DNA from: Chloroflexota bacterium
GTDB taxonomy: Bacteria; Chloroflexota; Anaerolineae; Anaerolineales; Villigracilaceae
Length of the DNA: 54,010 nt
Direction: 5' to 3'
NCBI GenBank assembly: GCA_016866215.1
Contig: VGNE01000023.1
Location: forward strand, 1 to 54,010
In this document: in pieces, positions 22,801 through 32,432 of the stretch
How the letters are laid out: every line of letters starts with the position of its first letter
Numbering within the stretch: position 1 is the stretch's first letter
Position numbers and translations under genes: made by a program
The notes under the pieces: generated by a model
Database searches by the model: none
What the model saw: the letters and a program-made list of their open reading frames with translations, nothing else
What the model was told of the DNA's origin: nothing

Positions 22801-23452
22801 AATCTGCCTTGCCGACCAATTCCTTTGCGATTCTAACAGCGCCAATCGCATCTTCTGAATATCCATCGGCTTTGATCTTCGTGACCCAGTCGCGTGTGAT
22901 CGGCGCGCCGCCAACCATTACTTTGATGCGCGGGCGCAAGCCTTCCTTGTCCAACTCTTCGATCACTTCGCGCTGGCGTACCATGGTGGTGGTCAACAAT
23001 GCGCTCATGCCGATGATGTCCGCATTGATCTCAAGCGCCTTGCCGATGATCTTGTCTGCAGGTTGATCCACGCCGAGGTCAACAACTTCAAAGCCAGATG
23101 CGCTCAACATTGTGCCGACGAGAGTCTTGCCGATTTCGTGAATGTCACCTTCAACAGTTGCGAGAACCACACGTCCCAACATCTCGCGGGCTTCGCCGAG
23201 TTTGAGCAATTCAGGCTCCAACACGGCAATTGCGGCTTTCATCGCCTCGCCCGCCATCACCAGTTCAGGCAGGAACGCTTCGCCCAAGCCAAACTGGTCA
23301 CCAATATAATTGACTCCGACCACGAATCCTTTTGTGATCGTCTCCAATGGGTGCATGTTTAATTCGATGGACTTCTTCGCAAGTTCGACGGAGATATCCG
23401 AGTCCCCGTCAATAATGCTTTGCGCCATCTGCTTATATAATTCTTCCGACAT
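22796..23452 (-). CDS. Corrinoid protein (MttC/MtgC-like)
   Basis: 218 residues. An N-terminal helical cap (EELYKQMAQSIIDGD...LPELVMAGEAM) is followed by a B12-binding Rossmann domain with EGDIHEIGKTL, where His105 is the lower cobalt ligand (DxHxxG), then MSALLTTTM and VMVGGAPITRDW. It carries the methyl group between an MttB-type protein and the folate methyltransferase. AGGAGGCAGT directly before the ATG is a strong ribosome binding site. It starts 13 bases after the regulator gene. No reductive activase (RamA-type) gene is present in the window. Confidence 0.9.
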   Translation of the reverse strand: MSEELYKQMAQSIIDGDSDISVELAKKSIELNMHPLETITKGFVVGVNYIGDQFGLGEAFLPELVMAGEAMKAAIAVLEPELLKLGEAREMLGRVVLATVEGDIHEIGKTLVGTMLSASGFEVVDLGVDQPADKIIGKALEINADIIGMSALLTTTMVRQREVIEELDKEGLRPRIKVMVGGAPITRDWVTKIKADGYSEDAIGAVRIAKELVGKADS

Positions 23453-23465
23453 ACTGCCTCCTGGT

Positions 23466-24209
23466 TTATTTCGATTTTTTTATCAAGTGTGTTACTTGCA
23501 TTTCTTTTTCTCTTAACATTTTCGCTGGAATATTGAGATATTCCTCCAGCCACTTACCAGAATCCATCACATGTTCGATGGACGCCTGTACAGCGTTGTC
23601 TGCATCTCCTTTTGAAAGCGCATCCAAAATTGCGGTGTGTTCATCGTGGGTTTGAGCTACGCTGCCGGTCAGCAATTCAGGTTTGCGGAACAATGCTTCA
23701 TATAATAACCAATCAGGAAAGGCGTTTGCAACAACGGCATATAACTTGATCAGTAGATCATTTCCACAAGCTTCGGCAATGGCAGTATGGAATTCACGGC
23801 TTAATTGGCGCTCGAGCGGCATTTCGCTCAGCTTGACATGCCTGTTCATTTCATCCATAATTTTTTTTAGTTCTGAAACCTTCTTAGGTGTAATGTTCAA
23901 CGCCGCTTCTCTGGCAATGACTGCCTCGAGTATCAATCTCAAACCGTACGCTTCGACAATGTCCTTTGTAGACATTTCGCGCACACGCACACCGCGATAC
24001 GGAACACGCTCTGCAAGGCCGGTGGATACAAGCAGATCAAGCGCTTCTCGCACCGGGGTCATGCTTACGCCCATCTGGCTGGCAATGTCCTCCTGGCGCA
24101 GCCAATCACCAGGCCCGTATTTGCCCGCGATGATGTGACGATGAAGCGCATCGTAAATTTCTTCTTTAAGAGGTTTGTGGGTGAGTTCTTTTTCCAGTAT
24201 TGACGCCAT
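23466..24209 (-). CDS. GntR-family regulator of the FCD (FadR) subgroup
   Basis: 247 residues. A winged helix at about residues 14-75 (LKEEIYDALHRHIIAGKYGPGDWLRQEDIASQMGVSMTPVREAL) is followed by an all-helical FCD ligand-binding domain. Its acid and histidine residues (EFHTAIAEACGND, HDEHTAILDAL) usually bind a metal and a small carboxylate. It is the first gene of the methyl-transfer run and sits directly behind a perfect palindrome, so autoregulation and control of the operon and perhaps of the divergent formate dehydrogenase are likely. The ligand may be the methylated substrate. Confidence 0.9.
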   Translation of the reverse strand: MASILEKELTHKPLKEEIYDALHRHIIAGKYGPGDWLRQEDIASQMGVSMTPVREALDLLVSTGLAERVPYRGVRVREMSTKDIVEAYGLRLILEAVIAREAALNITPKKVSELKKIMDEMNRHVKLSEMPLERQLSREFHTAIAEACGNDLLIKLYAVVANAFPDWLLYEALFRKPELLTGSVAQTHDEHTAILDALSKGDADNAVQASIEHVMDSGKWLEEYLNIPAKMLREKEMQVTHLIKKSK

Positions 24210-24230
24210 GATTATATATTATATATAATC
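24210..24230. promoter_or_regulatory. Probable GntR operator
   Basis: Perfect palindrome with core ATTATATATTATATATAAT (24211-24229) flanked by G and C. It lies immediately upstream of the gntR start codon and 71 bases before the divergent NuoEF gene. GntR/FCD operators are typically AT-rich palindromes of this size. Confidence 0.65.
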
Positions 24231-24254
24231 ATCAAGGATTTCGGAAGTGTAGTG

Positions 24255-24282
24255 TGTCACGAAAAATGTCATCGGTTATACT
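24255..24282 (+). promoter_or_regulatory. Candidate promoter of the Cys-type formate dehydrogenase genes
   Basis: TGTCAC (24255-24260), 16-base spacer, TATACT (24277-24282), then a TTGGAG ribosome binding site before the ATG at 24301. Confidence 0.45.
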
Positions 24283-24300
24283 CGGCGTCTTGGAGCATTC

Positions 24301-26127
24301 ATGTCTGAAATTGATCTCACCCCTCTAAAACTTGCAATTGAATCCTATATCCCTTTGGGACGCTCGGGGCTTTTGCCTGCCCTGCATGCGGCTCAAAAAA
24401 TTTATGGCTGGCTTCCTCAGGAAGTCGCCAGCGAAGTTGCAAAATCCTTGCGCGTGCCTCTGGCAGATGTGCATGGCGTCATCGAATTTTATTCACTCTA
24501 TTACAACGAGCAGGTTGGCGAAAAAATCATTCGAGTTTGCACTGACCAGGCTTGCACGCTTAAAGGTGGGGATCGACTCCTCGATCATCTGTGTAAGTAT
24601 TATGATGTGGAGCCGGGTCAGACGACCGAGGACCTGTCTCTAACCATTGAGCGGAGTCCATGCCTTGGGCTTTGTGAGCTGGCCCCAGCCGCTCTCGTGG
24701 ACGATGATGCCGAGACAAGCATCTCTCCCGACTTTCATTCTTATGACCTGGGCATTCCGCAATCACTTGTTTACGGCTCGATCCGTGAGTTAACTTCCAA
24801 TTGCGGCGAGAGCACAACGACACTTGCGAAATATGGCGAGTACTCTGCGTATCAAAAAGCATTAAAGGTAAAACCAGAGGATGTGATTGCCGAAATAAAA
24901 GCCAGCGGACTTGTCGGTCGCGGCGGCGCAGCTTTCCCAACAGGTATCAAATGGGAAGGCGCGGCAAAAGCTCAAGCTGACCAAAAATATGTTGTGTGCA
25001 ATGCAGATGAATCTGAACCCGGCACATTCAAAGATAGAATTTTATTACTGGACGATCCGCATCGCACGATTGAAGGAATGTGCATTGCCGCGTATGCAAT
25101 CGGCGCGAGCAAAGGATATATTTATATTCGCGGTGAATATCCATACATTGTTCCTGTTTTGGAGAATGCACTCATTGAGGCACGTGAGGCAGGTTATCTC
25201 GGTGAAAAATTTGATATTGAAATTCGCGTCGGCGCTGGTGCCTATATTTGTGGCGAGGAGACCGCGCTGTTCGAATCGATCGAAGGGAAGCGCGGTTTCC
25301 CGCGTGTGAAGCCGCCCTTCCCAACGACGAACGGCTTGTTTGATAAGCCGACTGTCATCAATAATGTGGAAACACTTTGCAATGTGCCGTTGATCATTTC
25401 CAAAGGCTCTGCGGAATATCGCAAGATTGGCACGGAGAAATCTCCAGGATCCAAGTTGTTCTGCGTTTCCGGGGATGTTGTAAAGCCAGGTTTGTATGAA
25501 ATTCCATTTGGCGTAACCTTGCGAGCACTGCTAAAAATGGCAGGCGGTCCTTCGACTTCGCTCAGGACGGACAAGAAATCCCTCAAGGCGGTTTTGTTCG
25601 GTGGCGCAGCGGGCGCGTTTGCGACATCCGCTCATTTGGATGTGAAGTTGACATTTGAAGACCTTCGCGCGGCTGGTTTACCTTTAGGTTCCGGTGTGGT
25701 AATGGTCTTCGACGAAACACGCAACATCCTCGATGTTTTGAAGCGGCTTGGTAAATTCTTCGCGCATGAATCCTGCGGCAAATGCTATCCATGTCAAATG
25801 GGTACACAACGCCAAATGGAAATTCTTGACCGCGTCGCGGCAGGCAATGTTGTCGAAGGTGACTTCGTCTGCCTGCAGGATGTCGGCTGGACGATGACGG
25901 ATGCGAGTCTGTGCGGCTTGGGTCAAACTGCGGCAAGCGCGGTACTGTCCGCGATGAAGTTGTGGCCGGAATTATTCAAGGATGAAGGATGGGGGATGAA
26001 GGATGAAGAGAAATCAGAAAAGGTGTCTAAAGTATCAATGGTTTCAAAGGTGAAGCCGAAAACGGTTAAGAAAGTTGTGAAAGCAACAACGAAGAAAAGC
26101 AAGAAAACAACGACTAAGAAAAAGTAA
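24301..26127 (+). CDS. NuoE-NuoF fusion, NADH-binding electron-transfer subunit of formate dehydrogenase 1
   Basis: 608 residues. An N-terminal NuoE-like [2Fe-2S] thioredoxin fold carries CTDQAC and CLGLC (about residues 80-122). The NuoF-like part has the FMN/NADH loop [48 protein letters not shown] and the 4Fe-4S site SCGKCYPC...CGLGQ. It passes electrons between formate dehydrogenase and NAD(P). An in-frame hairpin (25548-25567) reads [12 protein letters not shown]. The last 45 residues are an unusual Lys-rich tail ([20 protein letters not shown]) preceded by an AAGGATGAAGGATG repeat. Confidence 0.9.
   Translation: MSEIDLTPLKLAIESYIPLGRSGLLPALHAAQKIYGWLPQEVASEVAKSLRVPLADVHGVIEFYSLYYNEQVGEKIIRVCTDQACTLKGGDRLLDHLCKYYDVEPGQTTEDLSLTIERSPCLGLCELAPAALVDDDAETSISPDFHSYDLGIPQSLVYGSIRELTSNCGESTTTLAKYGEYSAYQKALKVKPEDVIAEIKASGLVGRGGAAFPTGIKWEGAAKAQADQKYVVCNADESEPGTFKDRILLLDDPHRTIEGMCIAAYAIGASKGYIYIRGEYPYIVPVLENALIEAREAGYLGEKFDIEIRVGAGAYICGEETALFESIEGKRGFPRVKPPFPTTNGLFDKPTVINNVETLCNVPLIISKGSAEYRKIGTEKSPGSKLFCVSGDVVKPGLYEIPFGVTLRALLKMAGGPSTSLRTDKKSLKAVLFGGAAGAFATSAHLDVKLTFEDLRAAGLPLGSGVVMVFDETRNILDVLKRLGKFFAHESCGKCYPCQMGTQRQMEILDRVAAGNVVEGDFVCLQDVGWTMTDASLCGLGQTAASAVLSAMKLWPELFKDEGWGMKDEEKSEKVSKVSMVSKVKPKTVKKVVKATTKKSKKTTTKKK
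25548..25567. repeat. TCGA-type hairpin in frame in the NuoEF gene
   Basis: TCCTTCGACTTCGCTCAGGA, read as PSTSLRT between two conserved NuoF strands. Confidence 0.75.
25978..26013. repeat. GGATGAAGGATG repeat at the NuoEF C-terminus
   Basis: AAGGATGAAGGATGGGGGATG then AAGGATGAAGAG. It marks the junction between the conserved protein and the Lys-rich tail. An inverse copy occurs in the second FdhA at 44496-44530. Confidence 0.65.
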
Positions 26128-26130
26128 GAT

Positions 26131-26156
26131 TGACCTTTGACCTTCGACTTTTGACA
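26131..26156. repeat. TTGACCTTTGACC repeat before the NuoG-like gene
   Basis: TTGACCTTTGACCTTCGAC followed by TTTTGAC. The inverse sequence is found at 26852-26891 at the other end of the gene. Confidence 0.65.
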
Positions 26157-26173
26157 AACTATAAGGTGAATTC

Positions 26174-26911
26174 ATGGCAATCACATTCTTAATGGATGGA
26201 AAAGAAGTAACCGCAGAAGAAAATAAAACTCTGCTTGACATTGCGCGTGAGAACGGGGTTGACATTCCCACTATCTGCTTCCACGAAGCGACCACGGCCA
26301 ATGCTCTTTGCCGAATCTGCGTCGTCGAGGTGGAGGGGCAGAGAGTGCTCCAGCCAGCTTGTATCGTCAAGGCAGGGGCAGGCATGAAGGTCCAGACGCG
26401 AAGCGAGAAAGTCATCCGCGCGCGAAGAACGATTTTAGAGATGCTGGATTCCACGATGGATTTATCAGAAACGCCAGAAATCCAGAACATGATGAAAGAT
26501 TACAATGCTGACCCGAATCGATTCCCCGATGCCGAACGCCGCGAGTCGGATGTCAAGGACGATAATCCGATGTACGTGCGTGATTACTCGAAATGCCTGT
26601 TGTGCTGGCGCTGTGTGCAGGTTTGCGCCGAGGATGCCCAATATACATTCGCGATCAACTTCGATGGCCGCGGATTTGAAACCCAGATCGGCACGTTCTT
26701 TGGTAAATCCATTCCTGAGACTTCGTGTGTTTTATGCGGACAATGTGTTGCGGTTTGTCCCACGGGCGCATTGAAGCCGAAGCGCGAATTTTTACTGGAG
26801 CAGGGCATGAGTCCGCAGGAAATTTCTGTGTTGAATACGGGTAGAAAACAAAAGTCAAAAGTCAAAGGTCGTGATGACTTTCGACCCTTGACCGGTTTGG
26901 AGGAACGATGA
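26174..26911 (+). CDS. Iron-sulfur subunit of formate dehydrogenase 1 (NuoG N-terminal/HoxU-like)
   Basis: 245 residues. A [2Fe-2S] ferredoxin domain ([21 protein letters not shown]...PAC) is followed by two 4Fe-4S sites, [11 protein letters not shown] and [11 protein letters not shown]. The intermediate HxxxCxxCxxxxxC cluster present in the second enzyme is missing, its place taken by [13 protein letters not shown]. It links NuoEF to the catalytic subunit. The C-terminal 25 residues come from a GTCAAAAGTC repeat and are probably dispensable. The stop overlaps the next start (ATGA, 26908-26911). Confidence 0.85.
   Translation: MAITFLMDGKEVTAEENKTLLDIARENGVDIPTICFHEATTANALCRICVVEVEGQRVLQPACIVKAGAGMKVQTRSEKVIRARRTILEMLDSTMDLSETPEIQNMMKDYNADPNRFPDAERRESDVKDDNPMYVRDYSKCLLCWRCVQVCAEDAQYTFAINFDGRGFETQIGTFFGKSIPETSCVLCGQCVAVCPTGALKPKREFLLEQGMSPQEISVLNTGRKQKSKVKGRDDFRPLTGLEER
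26852..26891. repeat. GTCAAAAGTCAAAGGTC repeat at the end of the NuoG-like gene
   Basis: Inverse of the 26131-26156 element. Read in frame as [15 protein letters not shown]. Confidence 0.65.
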
Positions 26912-29124
26912 TTAAAGCAGATCGCGTTGTCACATCCACCTGCCCCTACTGCGGCGTGGGTTGTAATTTGCAGCTTCACGTCAAGGACGATTACATATTC
27001 AAGGTCACTTCACCTTTTGATTCGCCCGTCAATCACGGTAATTTATGCGTGAAGGGACGCTTTGGTTATGACTATGTGTATCATCCAAGGCGTGTAACGA
27101 CCCCGTTGGTGCGGCGATATTTACTGGAAGGCAAACCCAAGCCCGAAGGACGCGAACAAGTATTTGCAGTCAGTACTGACGGGAAACCAATCTCTAATTC
27201 TCTAATCTCTAATCTCTGGGACTGGCTCGAAACCGATTGGAACACCGCCCTCAACATCGTCGCAGATAATCTTATCCGCATCTACAAACGCGACGGCTCA
27301 GACGCGATGGCGGCCTATGCCTGTGCCAAAGCCACCAATGAAGATAATTATCTTTTGCAGAAAATGTATCGGGCGATCTTCCGCACAAATAACGTGGATC
27401 ACTGCACGCGCCTGTGTCACGCGGGTTCTGTAGTTGCGCTTCAACAAGCAACCGGTTCTTCTGCGATGAGCAATACCGCTTCGCAGGTCATTCAAAATGA
27501 TGTCTTTATTGTTACAGGTTCGAACACGGGTGAGAATCATCCGATCATTGCATTGCAAATGAAAGATGCTGTAAGGCAATATGGCGCGAAGATGATCGTC
27601 ATTGACCCCCGCCGCATTGACCTGGTTGATTTTGCCGAGATGTGGCTTCCCCTAAAGCCCGGAACAAATGTGTCGGTCTTCTCTGCGATGGCGCACGTGA
27701 TCGTAAAAGAAGGTCTGGTCAATCACGATTTCATTGAAAAGCGCACCGAAGGCTTCAACGACTTCATCGAATCGCTGGATAAATTCACACCTGAATATGC
27801 CGAGGAAATTTCAGGCGTGCCCGCCGAAGATATTCGCAAGGCGGCGCGCATGTATGCCAATGCGAAGAAAGCCGCGATCTATTGGGGCATGGGCATCTCG
27901 CAGCTTTCACATGGAACTGCCAGCGCACTTGCGCTCATCAACCTTGCCTTTCTCACCGGTCACATCGGGCGCGAAGGCACAGGGCTGAATCCTTTGCGCG
28001 GACAAAACAATGTGCAGGGCGCGAGCGACATGGGTTGTATGCCGTTTCATTATCCCGGCTACATGCGCGTGGACAATGATGATAACGCCGCCAAATGGGA
28101 AAAGACCTGGAACATCGAACCGGGCGGACTCTCTCGTAAACTTGGTTTGACCACAACTGAAATTCTCAGTCATGCCCGCGAAGGCGGAATCCGCGCGCTG
28201 TATATCATGGGCGAGAACCCGATGATGTCCGAGCCGAATCTGAATGAAACGCGCAAGCATATGCAGCAACTTGAATTTCTTGTCGCGCAGGATATTTTCA
28301 TGAATGAGAGCGGAGCCTTTGCGGATGTATTTCTGCCCGCGACTCCCTTCGCCGAAAAAGATGGGACATTCTCCAATACAGACCGCCGCGTGCAGCGTGT
28401 ACGAGCGGCTCATGCTCCGCGCGGACAATCTCGTGTGGATTGGCAGATCATCTGCGACTTGGCCCTGCGCCTCGAATCCAAGCTCGGGGCTGATTCAGCG
28501 AAATGGGATTATTCCAACCCCGAAGAGATCCTGCGCGAGATGGGCAACGTGAATTCAGATTATGCAGGCATCACTTATGATCGCATTGATAAAGTTGGTC
28601 TCATCTATCCCGTGCCTGACATGACTCACCCCGGCACACCGACTCTCTTCAAAGAATCCTTCCCACGCGGACGCGGAAAATTCCACGCGTTGGATTACGT
28701 CCCTGTGATGGAAGAGCCCAGCGATGAATACCCATTTATCTTAACCACAGGGCGCGTGCTTGAACATTGGCACGGCGGCACGATGACTCGCAACTCAGCG
28801 CTCAACGAAGCCTACCCCGAAGCGCGCGTGGAGATGCATCCTGCCGATGCTGAGATTCATGGCATTCGAAACGGCGACCCGGTCAAGGTCCAGAGCAGAC
28901 GTGGCGAAGTCATTCTGCGCGTAACGGTCACGGAGAAGACATCCGTTGGCGTGGTCTTTATCCCCTTCCACTTTGCCGAAGCCGCCGCGAATTTGCTGAC
29001 GAATGATGCGCTCGACCCGCAGGCAAAGATCCCCGAGTTCAAAGCCTGCGCGGTGCAGGTCTTCCCTGCAAGGGAAGATGAGTTGCTGAATCCAGATGCG
29101 GTTTTGAATAGAGGCAGATATTAG
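26908..29124 (+). CDS. fdhA: Formate dehydrogenase catalytic subunit 1, cysteine type
   Basis: 738-residue molybdopterin oxidoreductase. The N-terminal 4Fe-4S site is CPYCGVGC...[13 protein letters not shown]. The active site reads [15 protein letters not shown] with Cys170 (TGT at 27415-27417) where many enzymes have selenocysteine; the following His is conserved. Later segments: [57 protein letters not shown] and [17 protein letters not shown]. It oxidises formate or reduces CO2 with NAD(P) through the two preceding subunits. A TCTAATCTC repeat (27183-27217) adds ISNSLISNL before LWDWLETDW. Confidence 0.92.
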   Translation: MIKADRVVTSTCPYCGVGCNLQLHVKDDYIFKVTSPFDSPVNHGNLCVKGRFGYDYVYHPRRVTTPLVRRYLLEGKPKPEGREQVFAVSTDGKPISNSLISNLWDWLETDWNTALNIVADNLIRIYKRDGSDAMAAYACAKATNEDNYLLQKMYRAIFRTNNVDHCTRLCHAGSVVALQQATGSSAMSNTASQVIQNDVFIVTGSNTGENHPIIALQMKDAVRQYGAKMIVIDPRRIDLVDFAEMWLPLKPGTNVSVFSAMAHVIVKEGLVNHDFIEKRTEGFNDFIESLDKFTPEYAEEISGVPAEDIRKAARMYANAKKAAIYWGMGISQLSHGTASALALINLAFLTGHIGREGTGLNPLRGQNNVQGASDMGCMPFHYPGYMRVDNDDNAAKWEKTWNIEPGGLSRKLGLTTTEILSHAREGGIRALYIMGENPMMSEPNLNETRKHMQQLEFLVAQDIFMNESGAFADVFLPATPFAEKDGTFSNTDRRVQRVRAAHAPRGQSRVDWQIICDLALRLESKLGADSAKWDYSNPEEILREMGNVNSDYAGITYDRIDKVGLIYPVPDMTHPGTPTLFKESFPRGRGKFHALDYVPVMEEPSDEYPFILTTGRVLEHWHGGTMTRNSALNEAYPEARVEMHPADAEIHGIRNGDPVKVQSRRGEVILRVTVTEKTSVGVVFIPFHFAEAAANLLTNDALDPQAKIPEFKACAVQVFPAREDELLNPDAVLNRGRY
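27183..27217. repeat. TCTAATCTC short-period repeat in frame in fdhA 1
   Basis: AATCTCTAATTCTCTAATC followed by TCTAATCTCTGG. It occupies the loop after VRRYLLEG, the same protein position where the paralogue carries another repeat (45838-45903). Confidence 0.7.
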
Positions 29125-29164
29125 AATGAGTAGGTCGGGCTGAAATCCGACCCGCATTCATATC

Positions 29165-29800
29165 ATGGCAAAAACTTATTTTGTTCCTCTCAATGAAATT
29201 CGCCTTGAACATATTGTTATCAACTCGCGATTTATTGCTACACTCGTGCCGGCCTTTTCCATAGACGAAGCGCGCGCGTTCATTAAACGGATCAAGCATG
29301 AATTCGCAGACGCGTCGCATAATGTGCCTGCATATATCATCGGCGGCGGGAATACAATGACCGAATATTTTTCGGATGACGGTGAACCTTCCGGGACTTC
29401 GGGCAAGCCTGCATTAGCCGTGTTGCGCGGAAGTGGACTTGGAGATGCAGCGCTTGTGATCACGCGCTATTTCGGCGGGACTTTGCTTGGCACAGGCGGT
29501 TTGGTGAAGGCTTACACTGAATCCGCGCAGTTGGTGGTCAATGCTGTCGGGCGCGGGCGGAGGGTCCCAGTGCACGTGGTCAGACTTGCGATTCCGTATA
29601 ACTTGCTGGAACGTGTGCGTTTGCTGTTGGTGCGTCAGCATGGGGAAATCCTCGGCGAAGATTTTGGGGTGGAGATAACGATGACCATGCAACTCCCTGT
29701 GGAAATATTCAATGTATTCCAAAACGATTTACGCGAATTATCCGCTGGCAGATTACAGGCGGAAATTATTGAAACCAGAGAAACGATCGTGTCAATGTAG
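29165..29800 (+). CDS. yigZ: YigZ/IMPACT family protein
   Basis: 211 residues. The N-terminal IMPACT domain has HIVINSRFIATLVP, DDGEPSGTSGKPAL and VITRYFGGTLLGTGGLVKAYTESA. A smaller C-terminal ferredoxin-like DUF1949 domain (about residues 140-205) follows. The function of bacterial YigZ is uncertain (a translation- or nucleic-acid-related role has been proposed). It follows fdhA on the same strand by 40 bases but is probably a separate function. Confidence 0.85.
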   Translation: MAKTYFVPLNEIRLEHIVINSRFIATLVPAFSIDEARAFIKRIKHEFADASHNVPAYIIGGGNTMTEYFSDDGEPSGTSGKPALAVLRGSGLGDAALVITRYFGGTLLGTGGLVKAYTESAQLVVNAVGRGRRVPVHVVRLAIPYNLLERVRLLLVRQHGEILGEDFGVEITMTMQLPVEIFNVFQNDLRELSAGRLQAEIIETRETIVSM

Positions 29801-29835
29801 GGTTTCGGTGCTTAAATTGTCGGAACGGACGGCGC

Positions 29836-29874
29836 GGTATTCACTTTAAGAGTGAACACCACGTTTTGTTTTAG
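29836..29874 (+). terminator. Terminator-like hairpin after yigZ
   Basis: GGTATTCACT-TTAAG-AGTGAACACC (one mismatch) followed by ACGTTTTGTTTTAGTTTT. It lies between convergent yigZ and zwf. Confidence 0.5.
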
Positions 29875-31349
29875 TTTTCCAACATCATACTGGCTTCCTC
29901 GTTGAGCCAGCGGCGGCCATCACGGGCGAGCAGATCGTAGCCTTCGGGTGGACCCCAACTGTCTGGCTTGTAAACAGCCAACGGCGGAGTCTGATACGTT
30001 TCCCACGTCTGCAGGATGGGGTCAATCAACGACCAGGCTGTTTCCACTTCATCTCCGCGGGTGAATAACGAAGCGTCACCTTGTATTGCATCGAGCAAAA
30101 GTCTTTCATAGGATTCAGGAATGGCGGTTTTGCCAAATGCGTCAGAATATTTGAATTCCATGTCTACGGAGCGGGTTTCTGCAACCGTATCCGGCGCCTT
30201 GGCTTCAAAACGGATGTGCAAACCCTCATCGGGCTGAAGGTAAAGCACGAGCAAATTCGGCTTCATGGTTTGCATCGGGAACATGGCCAGCGGCGGCTCT
30301 TTGAATTGGATGATGATCTGCGATTGCTTTTCGGCGAGATGCTTGCCTGAACGTAAATAGAATGGCACGCCCTTCCAACGCCAGTTATTGATGAAAAAAC
30401 GGAGCGCCGCATACGTCGGCGTGTTGGAATTGGGGTTGACTTGTTCTTCGTTGCGATAGCCTTTGTATTGTGCGCGCACCGTACTCGCCGCGACCTGCTC
30501 GGGCGTCATCGGCTGGATCGCGCTGAGGACTTTTACTTTTTCATTGCGCAAGTCACTTGCGTTAAATGAGGCCGGCGGTTCCATCGCCACGAGCGTAAGC
30601 AATTGCAAGAGATGATTTTGGAACATATCGCGCAGTACTCCGACGCTGTCATAGAAACCTGCGCGATGTTCCAGCCCGACTTTTTCAGCTACTGTGATCT
30701 GTACGTGGTCTATATAGGTGCGATTCCAGATCGGCTCAAAGATGGTGTTGGCGAAGCGTGTGAACAAAATGTTCTGTACGGTTTCCTTGCCGAGATAATG
30801 GTCAATGCGATAGATCTGGTTTTCACTGAGCGCCTTATGGACCTGCTTGTTCAACGTGACTGCAGAAACCAGATCTGTGCCGAAAGGCTTTTCAAGGATC
30901 ACCCGCCGCCACGCGTCATTTTCGTGCAATTGACCGGATGCATTGAGGTTGGTAATAATGTTTGGAAAGAGTGTCGGCGGAAGTGCCATGTAAAACAGGC
31001 GGTTGGCGTCGCCATTTTCCAATTTTGTCAGATGCTCCGCGAGTTTCTTGAAATCATTTGCCTGTGTATATTTACCAGCGAGGTAATGCAGGTTGGGTGC
31101 AAAGATATTCCATTCTTCGTCAGTGAAGGTAAAGCCTGCGTGTTCCTTTACGCCTTTATGTAAATGTTCGCGGAACTGTTCATCGGTAAACGCAGTTCCG
31201 CCGAAGCCAACGATCTGGAATTTCTTCGGTGTGCGCCGCTTGCGAAATAAATTAAACAGCGAAGGGATCAACTTGCGCTGGGTGAGGTCGCCTGATGCGC
31301 CGAAGATGATGATCGTAGTGGGAAGTCCATTATAAAGTGGAGTGTTCAT
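29871..31349 (-). CDS. zwf: Glucose-6-phosphate dehydrogenase
   Basis: First step of the oxidative pentose phosphate pathway, NAD(P) dependent. About 492 residues. IIFGASGDLTQRKLIPSLF is the nucleotide-binding start, RIDHYLGKETVQN the substrate-binding signature with the catalytic His region, and RSGKHLAEK a conserved C-terminal segment. I start at the ATG at 31349 (MNTPLYNG); the upstream extension to 31397 is coded by a TGGAC-type palindromic element. It is the third gene of the pgl-gnd-zwf group. The gene with the element upstream shows no ribosome binding site. Confidence 0.93.
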   Translation of the reverse strand: MNTPLYNGLPTTIIIFGASGDLTQRKLIPSLFNLFRKRRTPKKFQIVGFGGTAFTDEQFREHLHKGVKEHAGFTFTDEEWNIFAPNLHYLAGKYTQANDFKKLAEHLTKLENGDANRLFYMALPPTLFPNIITNLNASGQLHENDAWRRVILEKPFGTDLVSAVTLNKQVHKALSENQIYRIDHYLGKETVQNILFTRFANTIFEPIWNRTYIDHVQITVAEKVGLEHRAGFYDSVGVLRDMFQNHLLQLLTLVAMEPPASFNASDLRNEKVKVLSAIQPMTPEQVAASTVRAQYKGYRNEEQVNPNSNTPTYAALRFFINNWRWKGVPFYLRSGKHLAEKQSQIIIQFKEPPLAMFPMQTMKPNLLVLYLQPDEGLHIRFEAKAPDTVAETRSVDMEFKYSDAFGKTAIPESYERLLLDAIQGDASLFTRGDEVETAWSLIDPILQTWETYQTPPLAVYKPDSWGPPEGYDLLARDGRRWLNEEASMMLEN

Positions 31350-31353
31350 AATA

Positions 31354-31419
31354 AATTGACCGTGGACGATGGATGATGGAAGGTTTTCCATGGTCAATTA
31401 TCCACCGTCTATCGTCTTG
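31354..31419. repeat. TGGAC-type palindromic element between gnd and zwf
   Basis: TTGACCGTGGACGATGGATG on the left and CATGGTCAATTATCCACCG plus TCTATCGTC on the right around TTTT. Same family as 44879-44932 and 48252-48327. Confidence 0.75.
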
Positions 31420-31421
31420 TT

Positions 31422-32333
31422 TTATTCGGCTTTCTTGATGGCATGTCCGCCGAATTGATTTCGCAAGGCGGCCAACATGCGCGCGGGATAATTCACTTCA
31501 TCGCGGCTGGCGAAGCGCATTTGAAGCGCGAGAGTGATGACGGGTGCGGGTACATCCAGATCAATAGATTCAAAGACCGTCCAGCGGCCTTCGCCAGAAT
31601 CTGCGACCCAGGGCTTGATGTCTGTCAATTCGCTGTCTTCATCCAATGCATTCGCGGCCAGATCCAAAAGCCACGAGCGGACAACGCTTCCGTGCTGCCA
31701 GATATGCGACACCTGTGCGAGGTCGAGTCCAAATTCTTTTTTGGCTTTCAGGATGCCAAAGCCTTCAGCAAAAGCCTGCATCATTCCATATTCGATTCCA
31801 TTATGAACCATCTTCACATAATGACCCGCGCCATGCGGGCCGACCCGTCCCCAGCCCAAATCTTTTGCGGGAGCGAGGGTTTCAAAAATGGGGCGCAGTT
31901 TTTCGGTCACTTCAACCTTGCCGCCGATCATCAGGCTATAGCCTTCGGCCAGCCCCCAAATACCGCCGCTGGTTCCGCAATCCACAAAATCTATGCCTTT
32001 GGCTTCGAGCAGGGCTGCATGGCGGAGGGTATCTTTATAATTCGAGTTGCCGCCGTCAATGATGATGTCGCCTTTGTTTACCAATGAAGCGGCTTTTTCA
32101 ATGGTCTCTGTGGTGGTTTTGCCAGAAGGAACCATCACCCAAACAATCTTTGGAGATGAGGTGAGTTTCCCAACAGCTTCTTCCAAAGAATACGCGCCTT
32201 CAGCGCCGTTATGGATGGCGGATTCAACTGTCTCTTTGGTGCGCGCATAACCAACCACGCGATGGCCGCCGCGCACCAGACGGGTGGCCATGTTTAATCC
32301 CATTTTTCCCAAACCGATCATTGCCAGTTCCAT
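31422..32333 (-). CDS. gnd: 6-phosphogluconate dehydrogenase, short decarboxylating type
   Basis: 303 residues, the short tetrameric GndA-like form. MIGLGKMGLNMATRL binds the cofactor, DGGNSNYKDT follows, and DCGTSGGIWGLAEGYSLMIGG plus GAGHYVKMVHNGIEYG form the substrate site with the catalytic Lys. Short forms are often NAD-preferring; the residue after the second strand (YARTKE, no acidic residue) leaves NADP possible. AAGGAGTTTAATA before the ATG is a good ribosome binding site. Confidence 0.9.
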   Translation of the reverse strand: MELAMIGLGKMGLNMATRLVRGGHRVVGYARTKETVESAIHNGAEGAYSLEEAVGKLTSSPKIVWVMVPSGKTTTETIEKAASLVNKGDIIIDGGNSNYKDTLRHAALLEAKGIDFVDCGTSGGIWGLAEGYSLMIGGKVEVTEKLRPIFETLAPAKDLGWGRVGPHGAGHYVKMVHNGIEYGMMQAFAEGFGILKAKKEFGLDLAQVSHIWQHGSVVRSWLLDLAANALDEDSELTDIKPWVADSGEGRWTVFESIDLDVPAPVITLALQMRFASRDEVNYPARMLAALRNQFGGHAIKKAE

Positions 32334-32349
32334 ATTATTAAACTCCTTT

Positions 32350-32426
32350 TGCGGATTTATCCGTAGATTTCGCAGATGACACAGATTTGAATTTTTATCG
32401 GCGAAATCTGCTCAATCTGCGGATAG
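32350..32426. repeat. CGCAGAT short-period palindromic element
   Basis: GCGGATTTATCCGTAGATTTC and CGCAGATGACACAGATTTG on the left, CGAAATCTGCTCAATCTGCGG on the right, inverse to each other. It lies between pgl and gnd. Confidence 0.75.
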
Positions 32427-32432
32427 GTTGTT

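Noticed and set aside
31350-31397. Longer N-terminus for Zwf
   Set aside because: Coded by a TGGAC-type palindrome; the family begins near MNTPLYNG.
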